NCBI GenBank assembly: GCA_021783435.1
Contig: JAJXUC010000099.1
Location: 1 to 13,653, forward strand
From: Pseudomonadota bacterium
GTDB lineage: Bacteria; Pseudomonadota; Gammaproteobacteria; Burkholderiales; Burkholderiaceae
Direction of reading: 5' to 3'
Length of the DNA: 13,653 nt
In this document: positions 7,232 to 13,330 of the stretch, one piece after another
Layout of the letters: each line of letters begins with the position of its first letter
Numbering within the stretch: the first letter of the stretch is position 1
Made by a program: the position numbers and the translations under genes
Notes under the pieces: model-generated
What the model was told of the DNA's origin: nothing
What the model saw: only the letters and a program-made list of their open reading frames with translations
Databases searched by the model: none

Positions 7232-7603
7232 TCACCGGGCAACCGTCTCCGCAATCAGCACATCGGCCGGGATGCCCAGGCTCTGGTGCAGTCTGCGGAT
7301 CATGGCCAACGTCAGCGGACGCTTGCGGTTCAGAACTTCATAGACGCGGTTGCTCTTGCCAATGATCGGCTCAAGGTCTTTGACGGACAGACCGCTTTGA
7401 TCCATCCGGAATTTGATGGCTGCCACCGGATCAGGCGCAGTGATGGGCACGTGCTTGGCCTCGTAGGCCTGTACCAGCGTGGCCAGGATGTCCAAACGAT
7501 CACCCTTCGGCGTGCCCAGATCAGGGTCGGAATCCATCAAGGCCGAAATCTCTTTGAGTGTGGCCTTGTAGTCTGCTTCGGTGTGGATAGGGCGAATGTC
7601 CAT
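7232..7603 (-). CDS. higA: HigA-family antitoxin (XRE-type helix-turn-helix)
   Basis: This 123-residue antitoxin of the E. coli HigA type normally binds and neutralises HigB and represses its own operon. The start is ATG 7603, with a strong GGAGGA at 7608-7613. The N-terminal half (1-55) is acidic and helical, resembling the toxin-wrapping segment. Residues about 60-115 hold the XRE fold: DPVAAIKFRMDQSGLSVKDLEPIIG, then KSNRVYEVLNRKRPLTLAMIRRLHQSLGIPADVLI, with the recognition helix around 84-92. The gene lies 18 bases after higB on the same strand; toxin-first order is typical of hig loci. The palindrome at 7946-7962, upstream of higB, is the likely operator. Identification as a HigA-like antitoxin is firm; the exact subfamily cannot be settled by eye. 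Confidence 0.9.
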   Translation of the reverse strand: MDIRPIHTEADYKATLKEISALMDSDPDLGTPKGDRLDILATLVQAYEAKHVPITAPDPVAAIKFRMDQSGLSVKDLEPIIGKSNRVYEVLNRKRPLTLAMIRRLHQSLGIPADVLIAETVAR

Positions 7604-7621
7604 GTTTTCCTCCGTGGCCAG

Positions 7622-7933
7622 TCAGGCCGACTCGATGGTTTCTGCGTCCACGGCGTCGTACTCCTCGTACTCCTTGTGGGTGCCGACAAACTTCACGTAG
7701 ACGATCTGCAATTTGTACGCAACGGCCACGATCAGCCGGTAGTCATTGCCTTTGATGTCGAAGACCACACGACGGTTCTTCAGCGCGCTGGCGCTGCGGT
7801 ACTGCGCTTTGATGTCGGCGGGCTGGGTCCATGTCGCACTCGTGGCTTCCTCGTGCCAAGCCTTCAATGGCTGCTCGGCGTCGGGGTGGCGCTCCCAGAA
7901 GGTCCGAAGGGTGGGCACGGCAATCACTCGCAT
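7622..7933 (-). CDS. higB: HigB-family mRNA interferase toxin
   Basis: This is a 103-residue protein of the RelE-superfamily HigB type, a ribosome-dependent mRNA endonuclease. The family pattern is clear: MRVIAVPTLRTFWERHPDAEQPLKAWH at the N-terminus, DIKAQYRSASALKNRRVVFDIKGNDYRLIVAVAY in the middle, and YVKFVGTHKEYEEYDAVD near the C-terminus, matching the THKEYD signature of E. coli HigB. Candidate catalytic and RNA-binding residues are Arg54/Arg55, Arg66, His86 and Tyr89 (inference from the family). It is full length with no frameshift, so it looks functional. The start ATG 7933 begins exactly where family similarity begins. The frame stays open upstream into IS sequence, but that part is meaningless. 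No Shine-Dalgarno precedes the ATG, which may mean leaderless translation. It is the first gene of the higB-higA-HTH run. Confidence 0.9.
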   Translation of the reverse strand: MRVIAVPTLRTFWERHPDAEQPLKAWHEEATSATWTQPADIKAQYRSASALKNRRVVFDIKGNDYRLIVAVAYKLQIVYVKFVGTHKEYEEYDAVDAETIESA

Positions 7934-7940
7934 GGGTCGA

Positions 7941-7974
7941 AGTTTAGTCCCAAATTGGGACTTGGGCAGGTGGC
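7941..7974 (-). promoter_or_regulatory. higBA promoter-operator with 17-bp palindrome
   Basis: AGTCCCAAATTGGGACT (7946-7962) is a perfect palindrome of two 8-bp arms around one central base, 13 bases upstream of the higB ATG. That is the usual place and shape of a HigA operator. On the minus strand TAAACT (7946-7941) is a passable -10, and 17 bases before it lies a weak -35, CTGCCC. The operator would then fill the spacer, and transcription would start within a base or two of the ATG. The palindrome is certain; the hexamers are tentative. Confidence 0.7.
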
Positions 7975-7988
7975 CGTCTTGTCCAACG

Positions 7989-8003
7989 AGGTATGAGCCT
8001 GGA
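7989..8003 (+). repeat. Left terminal inverted repeat of the IS remnant
   Basis: AGGTATGAGCCTGGA is an exact inverse match to 8425-8439. Eleven of its bases, plus the next G (TGAGCCTGGAG, 7994-8004), recur in direct orientation at 8030-8040. Confidence 0.8.
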
Positions 8004-8029
8004 GCCAGGGCCACGATTCCAATGAGATG

Positions 8030-8040
8030 TGAGCCTGGAG
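8030..8040 (+). repeat. Internal direct copy of the IS end motif
   Basis: TGAGCCTGGAG at 8030-8040 repeats 7994-8004 exactly, 36 bases apart. It may be a second transposase-binding site near the IS end, or the junction of an internal deletion, since the transposase fragment opens immediately after it. Confidence 0.6.
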
Positions 8041-8353
8041 GGTGCTGGGAGAGTCTGACCGGTGGATTGACGAGGTCCTGCATCGACTGGGCTACCGCCA
8101 CGGTTGTCTGTTCGCCGCTGCGGTGTCTGACCTCAAGAAGCCCGGGCGCATCAAGCGGGTCTACCGCCCCGCAGACGCCATGGCCCCACTGGACAAGCTC
8201 GGCAGCCTGCCCGACGCCGCCAGATACCTGCGCCCGGGCATCACCCTGGATCACCTGCACCAACTCGCACGCGCCCTCTCCGACGTGCAGGCTGCCGACG
8301 AGATCAACGAGGCCCGCGCGGCGCTGTTCAGGCGAGTGCCAGCCAGGGCTTGA
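8033..8353 (+). pseudogene. C-terminal fragment of an integrase-core transposase
   Basis: A frame of about 106 residues is open from 8033, just after an in-frame stop at 8030, to TGA 8351-8353. The only start-like codon near the front is GTG 8042, with no ribosome site. The sequence DLKKPGRIKRVYRPADAMAPLDKL, followed by LPDAARYLRPGITLDHLHQLARALSDVQAADEINEARAALF, resembles the tail that follows the catalytic core in IS transposases of the integrase-core (rve) type, where K..K.GRI.R.Y..A.TP...L is common. The DDE catalytic core itself is missing, so the fragment cannot be active. It lies between the two IS terminal repeats, 71 bases from the right one. The family assignment is from memory of patterns, not a search, and a short unrelated protein cannot be fully excluded. 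Confidence 0.55.
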
Positions 8354-8424
8354 TCACGCCGTCAATACACTGGCTTCCATCCAAAACGGATCGACGCGCT
8401 GCGCGCCGACGATCCCAGCCTGCT

Positions 8425-8439
8425 TCCAGGCTCATACCT
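8425..8439 (-). repeat. Right terminal inverted repeat of the IS remnant
   Basis: TCCAGGCTCATACCT is the exact reverse complement of 7989-8003. It lies 38 bases from the apaH stop codon. Confidence 0.8.
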
Positions 8440-8477
8440 TATTCGGAAAAGACTGCGTCTGCGTCCGGCATCCGGGC

Positions 8478-9329
8478 TCACCCAAGCATGGGTTCGAGTT
8501 GCCGGGGGCAGGGGATGCTGTGGATGTCGACCCAGCCCTGACCTGGCGCAGGCAATGGGACGGCGGTCAGGCTCCCGCCCCAGAGGCAGCCGCTGTCCAG
8601 GCACAGCGTGTTGTAGGCCCAATGCAGACCGAGGGTGGACCAGTGGCCGAAAGCGATGGGTACTTCCGCAGTTCGACGTTCGCGCACCGCAAACCAGGGG
8701 ACGAGCCCCGGGGGGGCGCGGTTAGCCTCCTGCTTGACATGAAAGTCGATGCGGTCGGCGCCTTCGGGGGCGATCTCGATGTAGCGCATGCGTGTCAGGG
8801 CGTTGATGACGATGCGCCAGCGTTCCGGCCCCTGCAGGGCGTCGTCCCAACGGTCGGGCTGGTTGCCGAACAGGTCACGCAGAAACCCGGCGAGGTTGTT
8901 TCCTCGCAATTGCGTTTGCACCTCAAGTGCGAGCTCCAGGGTTTGGTCGCAGGTCCATTGCGGGAGGACGCCGGCATGCACCAGCAGCCAGCCTTGCTCG
9001 AAGAGGGCGAGCGGACGGTGTCGCACCCAGTCCAGCAGGGCATCGCGATCGGGTGCCTGGAGTATGGTGTCCAGGGTATCGCTGCGATGGGCCTTGCGTA
9101 TGCCATGGGCCACGGCGAGAAGGTGCAGGTCATGGTTGCCGAGCAGGCATTCGGCTGCTTTGCCTAGCGTCATGAGCCGGCGGAGTACCGGCAGTGAGCC
9201 GGGGCCGCGGTTGACGGCGTCGCCCAGCACAATGAGGCGATCGTGCGCTGCGTCGAAGGCCATGGCCTCGAGCAGACGGGCGAAGGCGTCGTCGCAGCCT
9301 TGCAGGTCTCCGATCAGGTAGGTCTTCAT
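8478..9329 (-). CDS. apaH: Symmetrical diadenosine tetraphosphate hydrolase (Ap4A to 2 ADP)
   Basis: ApaH splits Ap4A symmetrically into two ADP, and also acts on other NpnN and NpnN-capped RNA 5' ends. The 283-residue product matches the usual length of about 280. Metallophosphatase motifs occur in order: GDLQGC (7-12), GDAVNRGPGSL (36-46), LGNHDLHLLA (63-72), VHAGVLPQW, then FGHWSTLG near the C-terminus. The ApaH-specific TRMRY and CLWGGSLTA stretches are also present. The first motif has Gln10 where the superfamily usually has His (GDxHG). I recall GDLQGC in other proteobacterial ApaH, so it need not be inactive. The start is ATG 9329 with AGGA about five bases upstream. It is divergent from the phosphomannomutase gene, and its 3' end faces the IS remnant. 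It is not in the ksgA-apaG-apaH cluster known from E. coli. Confidence 0.95.
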   Translation of the reverse strand: MKTYLIGDLQGCDDAFARLLEAMAFDAAHDRLIVLGDAVNRGPGSLPVLRRLMTLGKAAECLLGNHDLHLLAVAHGIRKAHRSDTLDTILQAPDRDALLDWVRHRPLALFEQGWLLVHAGVLPQWTCDQTLELALEVQTQLRGNNLAGFLRDLFGNQPDRWDDALQGPERWRIVINALTRMRYIEIAPEGADRIDFHVKQEANRAPPGLVPWFAVRERRTAEVPIAFGHWSTLGLHWAYNTLCLDSGCLWGGSLTAVPLPAPGQGWVDIHSIPCPRQLEPMLG

Positions 9330-9360
9330 AGCTTCCTAGAATAGCTGGGGATTTCCCGAA

Positions 9361-9419
9361 GCATGCGCGACCGTCCTGCTGCAGACAGTCTTTGTCGGTT
9401 TTTTCGCGGCCGCGCATGC
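9361..9419. promoter_or_regulatory. Separated inverted repeat between apaH and the phosphomannomutase gene
   Basis: GCATGCGCG (9361-9369) and CGCGCATGC (9411-9419) are perfect inverse copies, 41 bases apart, in the 125-base divergent intergenic region. A short T-run (9399-9404) lies between them. They could be paired regulator sites for the two divergent genes. In DNA this GC-rich, chance is a serious alternative. Confidence 0.25.
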
Positions 9420-9454
9420 CCGTTCAACGCATCGCCCATTCCCGGAACAAGCAC

Positions 9455-10831
9455 ATGGCTCAACTCGATCCCACATTGTTCAAGGCTTACGACATTCGCG
9501 GCATCGTCGGACGCAACCTGACGGAGCCTGTCTGCGAGCACATCGGTCGCGCCTATGCCACCCTGGCGCGGGGGCGGGACCAGCGTGCGGTCCACGTCAG
9601 TCGCGATGGCCGTCTTTCAGGTGCGGCGCTTGGGCGCGCGCTCATCACGGGGCTTCGGGCAGGCGGATTGGACGTGATCGACCTGGGCATGAATGCCACC
9701 CCCATGCTGTACTACGCCTGCTCGACCAGCGACGTGCCCAATGGCATCCAGATCACTGGCAGCCACAATCCTCCCGAGTACAACGGCCTGAAAATGGTGC
9801 TGGGCGGCGATGCCCTGCACGGAGATGGCATCTCCCGCCTGCGCGACATCACGCTGTCCGAGCGGTATGCAAGCGGGGCCGGGGGCCTGCGCGAAGACAG
9901 CGTGGTGGAGGCCTACCTGCGGCGCATCGTCGAGGACGTCAAGCTCGCCCGCCCGATGAAGGTGGTGGTGGACTGCGGCAACGGCGTGGCCGGTGCGTTC
10001 GCGCCGCGACTGATGCGCATGCTGGGTTGCGAGGTCATCGAGCTGTTCTGCGAGGTCGACGGCAGTTTTCCGAATCATCACCCCGATCCAGCCGATCCCC
10101 ACAATCTGGAAGACCTCAAGCGTGCGTTGCGCGACAGCGATGCCGAAATCGGCCTGGCCTTCGACGGCGACGGTGACAGGCTCGGCGTGGTCACCAAGCA
10201 TGGCCATGTCATCTGGCCGGATCGTCAACTGATGCTCTATGTGGCCGACGTGCTCACCCGTCATGCCGGGGCACCCATCATCTTCGACGTGAAATGCACG
10301 GCCAACCTCGGCCCCTGGGTTCGCAGGCACGGTGGCGAACCCATGATGTGGCGCACCGGGCATTCGCTCATCAAGGCGCGCATGAAGGAGGTGGATGCGC
10401 CGCTGGCGGGTGAGATGAGCGGGCACATTTTTTTCAAGGATCGCTGGTACGGCTTCGACGATGCCCAGTACGGCGCTGCGCGCATGCTGGAGTTGCTCGC
10501 GCGCGTTGACGATCCGGAGTCCCACCTGATGGCCTTACCGGACTCCGTATCGACCCCGGAACTCAAACTCGATACGACCGAGGGAGCCAACTTCGCGCTG
10601 TGCGAGCGCCTGCAGCGCGAGGCCAGATTTCCGGGAGCCGTGCAACTGCACACCATGGATGGCGTACGCGCCGAGTACGCGGATGGCTTCGGCCTGGCAC
10701 GCGCGTCGAACACCACCCCGTGCGTGGTCTTGCGTTTCGAAGGCCAAAATCCCGAGGCGCTGGCGCGCATCCAGGGCGAGTTCCGCGCTGCGCTGCATGC
10801 GCTCGATCCGGCACTGAAGCTTCCGTTCTGA
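9455..10831 (+). CDS. Phosphomannomutase/phosphoglucomutase (AlgC-like)
   Basis: This 458-residue alpha-D-phosphohexomutase interconverts mannose 6- and 1-phosphate and glucose 6- and 1-phosphate, feeding GDP-mannose and UDP-glucose routes to surface polysaccharide. All four family signatures are present: the phosphoserine loop TGSHNPPEYNG with Ser103 (the TGSHNP form seen in AlgC), the magnesium loop DGDGDR (237-242), the sugar-specificity loop GEMSGHIFF (319-327), and the phosphate-binding loop RASNTTP (416-422). The length equals that of the AlgC/ManB group. The start is ATG 9455, with GGAA seven bases upstream, and it begins directly with the conserved LFKAYDIRGIVG. The TTG at 9392 is less likely. 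The gene is followed 11 bases later by waaC, so it probably leads an LPS/polysaccharide operon. Whether the main substrate is mannose or glucose phosphate cannot be told; algC or manB would be the usual names. Confidence 0.94.
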   Translation: MAQLDPTLFKAYDIRGIVGRNLTEPVCEHIGRAYATLARGRDQRAVHVSRDGRLSGAALGRALITGLRAGGLDVIDLGMNATPMLYYACSTSDVPNGIQITGSHNPPEYNGLKMVLGGDALHGDGISRLRDITLSERYASGAGGLREDSVVEAYLRRIVEDVKLARPMKVVVDCGNGVAGAFAPRLMRMLGCEVIELFCEVDGSFPNHHPDPADPHNLEDLKRALRDSDAEIGLAFDGDGDRLGVVTKHGHVIWPDRQLMLYVADVLTRHAGAPIIFDVKCTANLGPWVRRHGGEPMMWRTGHSLIKARMKEVDAPLAGEMSGHIFFKDRWYGFDDAQYGAARMLELLARVDDPESHLMALPDSVSTPELKLDTTEGANFALCERLQREARFPGAVQLHTMDGVRAEYADGFGLARASNTTPCVVLRFEGQNPEALARIQGEFRAALHALDPALKLPF

Positions 10832-10842
10832 GCCGACCGGTG

Positions 10843-11919
10843 ATGCGCGTGCTGCTGGTCAAGACCAGTTCGATGGGCGACATCGTCCATGCCTTGCCGG
10901 TGGTCGCCGACATCCATGCCGCATATCCGGAGGCCCGGATCGACTGGCTGGTGGAGGAGGCCTATGCGCCCCTGGTGCAAGCGCACCCGGGGGTCGAGCG
11001 CGTGATTCCGCTGGCGCTGCGGCGGTGGCGCAGGCATTTGCGGCAGGCCGAAACCCGACAGCAATGGGCTGCCTTGGTCAGCAGCCTGCGTGTTCATGCC
11101 TTCGACGCCGTGATCGATCTGCAGGGCCTGGTGAAAAGCGCCGTCATCGCTCGCCTGGCGCGCGGCCCGCATATCGGTCTGTCCTGGGCTTCGTCGCGTG
11201 AGGCGCTGGCGCCCCTGTTCTACGATCGTCGCATGAAGACCCCGCTGCGCAGAACCGAGGCCGCCGTGCAGCGCTATCGGGGGTTGGCTGCATGGGCGTT
11301 GGATTACACGCCGTCAGGGCTCCCGCGTTTTGGCTTGAAGGTGCAGGCCCAGCGTCCAGCCTGGTTTCCAACAGCAGGAGCGCAGCCCTATGCGGTGCTG
11401 CTTTCGGCAACCGCCAAGCCGCGCAAGCTCTGGGCGGAAGATTGCTGGGTGCAGTTGGCCGCTTGGCTGTGGCAGCGCGGAATCAGCAGCGTCTTTGCCT
11501 GGGGCAACGCCGCCGAGCGCGAGCGCGCCGAGCGCCTGTCCGCGGCGGTCAACGTCGCGCATCCGTCGGAGGCGCGCGGTCGTCCCGCAATGCCCGCGCC
11601 CGATGCGTTCGGGCTGGATGTCTGGATGCAGGTTCTCGCGGCGGCCGAACTGGTGGTGGGCGTGGATACGGGCCTTCTGTATCTTGGCGCAGCGGTCGGC
11701 ACGCCTGCGGTGGCGATCTATTCCGGTTCCTCGCCGCACAGTGTCGAATTCCAATCCGCCGCCCCCTGGCGCAGCCTGGGTGATGCCGGACGCGCCCCCG
11801 CGGTTCAGGACGTGCTCGCGGCCGTCGAGGATGTGCTCGCTTCGCGCCGGCACGAGGCGGACGCGTGCCCTGCGCCGGTATCCGCCGACTGTGGCATGGG
11901 CCTGAGCGAAAGCCCTTGA
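10843..11919 (+). CDS. waaC: LPS heptosyltransferase I
   Basis: WaaC (RfaC) adds the first L-glycero-D-manno-heptose to Kdo2-lipid A at the cytoplasmic face of the inner membrane. The 358-residue GT9 protein starts MRVLLVKTSSMGDIVHALP, as in E. coli WaaC, with the proposed catalytic Asp13. It continues with DWLVEEAY, RVIPLALRRWR, AVIDLQGLVKSA, and REALAPLFYDRR. The C-terminal half has VGVDTGLLYLGAAVGTP with Asp275. Two sites in the ADP-heptose pocket are unusual: the His of DTGxxHL is Tyr280, and the TTRDDKHW-like loop reads TAKPRKLW (190-197). The end (332-358) is an unconserved tail. The start may be ATG 10843 or the adjoining GTG 10840; no strong ribosome site is seen, and coupling to the phosphomannomutase stop 11 bases earlier is likely. 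The waaA gene follows 12 bases after its stop. Confidence 0.92.
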   Translation: MRVLLVKTSSMGDIVHALPVVADIHAAYPEARIDWLVEEAYAPLVQAHPGVERVIPLALRRWRRHLRQAETRQQWAALVSSLRVHAFDAVIDLQGLVKSAVIARLARGPHIGLSWASSREALAPLFYDRRMKTPLRRTEAAVQRYRGLAAWALDYTPSGLPRFGLKVQAQRPAWFPTAGAQPYAVLLSATAKPRKLWAEDCWVQLAAWLWQRGISSVFAWGNAAERERAERLSAAVNVAHPSEARGRPAMPAPDAFGLDVWMQVLAAAELVVGVDTGLLYLGAAVGTPAVAIYSGSSPHSVEFQSAAPWRSLGDAGRAPAVQDVLAAVEDVLASRRHEADACPAPVSADCGMGLSESP

Positions 11920-11931
11920 TGCCGCACAGCG

Positions 11932-13263
11932 ATGTCGTCCGCGATTGACGGTTCGGAGCAGCGCGTGCGGCCCGGCGCTCCGCGCATCTACACATGGGCC
12001 TGGCGTTTTCTGGCGCCCATGGCCGTGCTGCGCCTGCTTTGGCGCTCACGCCGCGAGCCGCTGTATCGCGCCCATCTGGCCGAGCGTTTCGGCTGGTATG
12101 GACAAAGGCAGGCCGAGCCGGTTCCGGCGCGGCCCTTGGTATGGCTGCACGCGGTCTCGCTCGGCGAGACCCGCGCCGCCGAGCCGCTGGTGGATGCCTT
12201 GCGCATGGCGCATCCCCAGATGCGCCTGCTGCTTACGCACATGACGGCGACCGGACGCGAGGCGGGACGTGCCTTGCTGCGCGATGGCGACATGCAGCTC
12301 TGGCTGCCTTACGACATCCCTGGTCCGCTGCGGCGCTTCCTGCGGCGCATGCGGCCCGACGTCGGGGTCTTGATGGAAACGGAAGTCTGGCCGAACCTGG
12401 CGCAGGCTTGTGTGGGTGAGGGCGTGCCGCTGCTGCTGGCCAACGCGCGTTTGTCGGCCCGAAGTTCCACACGTTGGACACGCTGGCCGAGCCTGGCGCA
12501 ATCGGCGTACGGCGCCCTCACCGCAGCAGCGGCGCAGACGCAGGAAGATGCTGCCCGCTTGCGTGAGTTGGGTTTGCGTGAGGTGTCCGTGCTGGGCAAC
12601 ATCAAATTCGATCGCGGCTCCAATGGGACACTGCATGCACTGGGGGAGGAGTGGCGGCGCCGCGCTGGGCGCCTTGTGCTGTTGTTGGCCTCGACTCGCG
12701 AGCATCACGGGGTGGCGGAAGAGGCTCTATTGCTCGATGCCATGCCGGAGAGTGTCCTGCGGCGTGCCTTGCTCGTGGTGGTGCCGCGGCATCCGCAGCG
12801 CATGGAGGAGGTCGGCCGTTTGTTGCAGGCACGCGGATTGCGCGTGACCAGGCGCAGCGAGGCTGCGGCGGATGCGCAGACACAGGTCTGGCTTGGCGAC
12901 AGTCTGGGCGAAATGCCGGCCTATTACGCCATGGCGTTTGCGGCCTTCGTCGGCGGCAGCCTGTTACCGCTGGGGGGGCAGAACCTGATCGAGGCCAGCG
13001 CCGAGGGCTGCCCCGTGGTGATGGGGCCGCATGTGTTCAATTTTGCCCAGGCTGTTGAACAAGGCATCGCCGCAGGCGCCATGGTGCAGGCGGCCGATGC
13101 CCGGGAGGTCTGGACGCGCCTGCTGGCTTGGCTGGACGATCCGCAAAGCCGCCGATCTGCGGTGCAGGCCGCGCTGAGGTTCAGTGCCGACCACAGGGGC
13201 GCGGCCAAGGCGCAGGCGGCGTGGATTGGTCGTTATCTACCGCCCGGAATGCCACCACCCTGA
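11932..13263 (+). CDS. waaA: 3-deoxy-D-manno-octulosonic acid (Kdo) transferase
   Basis: WaaA (KdtA) transfers Kdo from CMP-Kdo to the lipid A precursor at the inner membrane, making the acceptor for WaaC. The 443-residue GT30 protein has an N-terminal hydrophobic anchor segment (about 19-38, IYTWAWRFLAPMAVLRLLW). This is followed by the family's YRAHLAERFGWYG, VWLHAVSLGET with the catalytic base Glu79, THMTATGRE, METEVWPNL (148-156), LGNIKFD, ASTREHHG, VPRHPQR, and the CMP-binding GGSLLPLGGQNLIEAS (341-356) with Glu354. The length is slightly above the E. coli enzyme (425), mainly from about 16 extra N-terminal residues. The start is ATG 11932; no ribosome site is obvious, so an ATG further in cannot be excluded, although the anchor argues for the first one. 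It probably shares a transcript with the phosphomannomutase and waaC genes. Confidence 0.95.
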   Translation: MSSAIDGSEQRVRPGAPRIYTWAWRFLAPMAVLRLLWRSRREPLYRAHLAERFGWYGQRQAEPVPARPLVWLHAVSLGETRAAEPLVDALRMAHPQMRLLLTHMTATGREAGRALLRDGDMQLWLPYDIPGPLRRFLRRMRPDVGVLMETEVWPNLAQACVGEGVPLLLANARLSARSSTRWTRWPSLAQSAYGALTAAAAQTQEDAARLRELGLREVSVLGNIKFDRGSNGTLHALGEEWRRRAGRLVLLLASTREHHGVAEEALLLDAMPESVLRRALLVVVPRHPQRMEEVGRLLQARGLRVTRRSEAAADAQTQVWLGDSLGEMPAYYAMAFAAFVGGSLLPLGGQNLIEASAEGCPVVMGPHVFNFAQAVEQGIAAGAMVQAADAREVWTRLLAWLDDPQSRRSAVQAALRFSADHRGAAKAQAAWIGRYLPPGMPPP

Positions 13264-13330
13264 GTCCGAGCGGATCGCGGCAGGGACGACGCTTTGCGCG
13301 GATTCGGGCTGCGGTGCGCGAACCGTTCAA

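Larger units (their letters stand above)
7989..8439 (+). mobile_element. Decayed insertion sequence with perfect 15-bp terminal inverted repeats
   Basis: AGGTATGAGCCTGGA at 7989-8003 is matched exactly by its reverse complement at 8425-8439. Between the repeats lies only the C-terminal part of a transposase gene, so most of the element has been lost. About 450 bp remain, against the 1.2-2 kb expected of a complete element. No target duplication is visible at the outer borders. It fills most of the 544-base gap between higB and apaH. Apart from the repeats, the fragment and the higBA operator, I see nothing else in that gap. The IS family is not established. Confidence 0.7.

Noticed and set aside
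7934..8263. 110-residue N-terminal extension of HigB
   Set aside because: It reads through the operator palindrome and the IS remnant and resembles nothing; HigB similarity starts at ATG 7933.
7746..9167. 473-codon plus-strand frame across higB, the IS remnant and apaH
   Set aside because: It crosses unrelated loci on the wrong strand and has no coherent domain.
11919..11948. Ten-codon frame starting at the TGATG overlap with the waaC stop
   Set aside because: It is too short to support as a gene and has no ribosome site; at most it passes ribosomes on to waaA.
13264..13330. Terminator between waaA and the rhodanese gene
   Set aside because: Only weak GCGC self-complementarity is present, with no stable stem or T-run.
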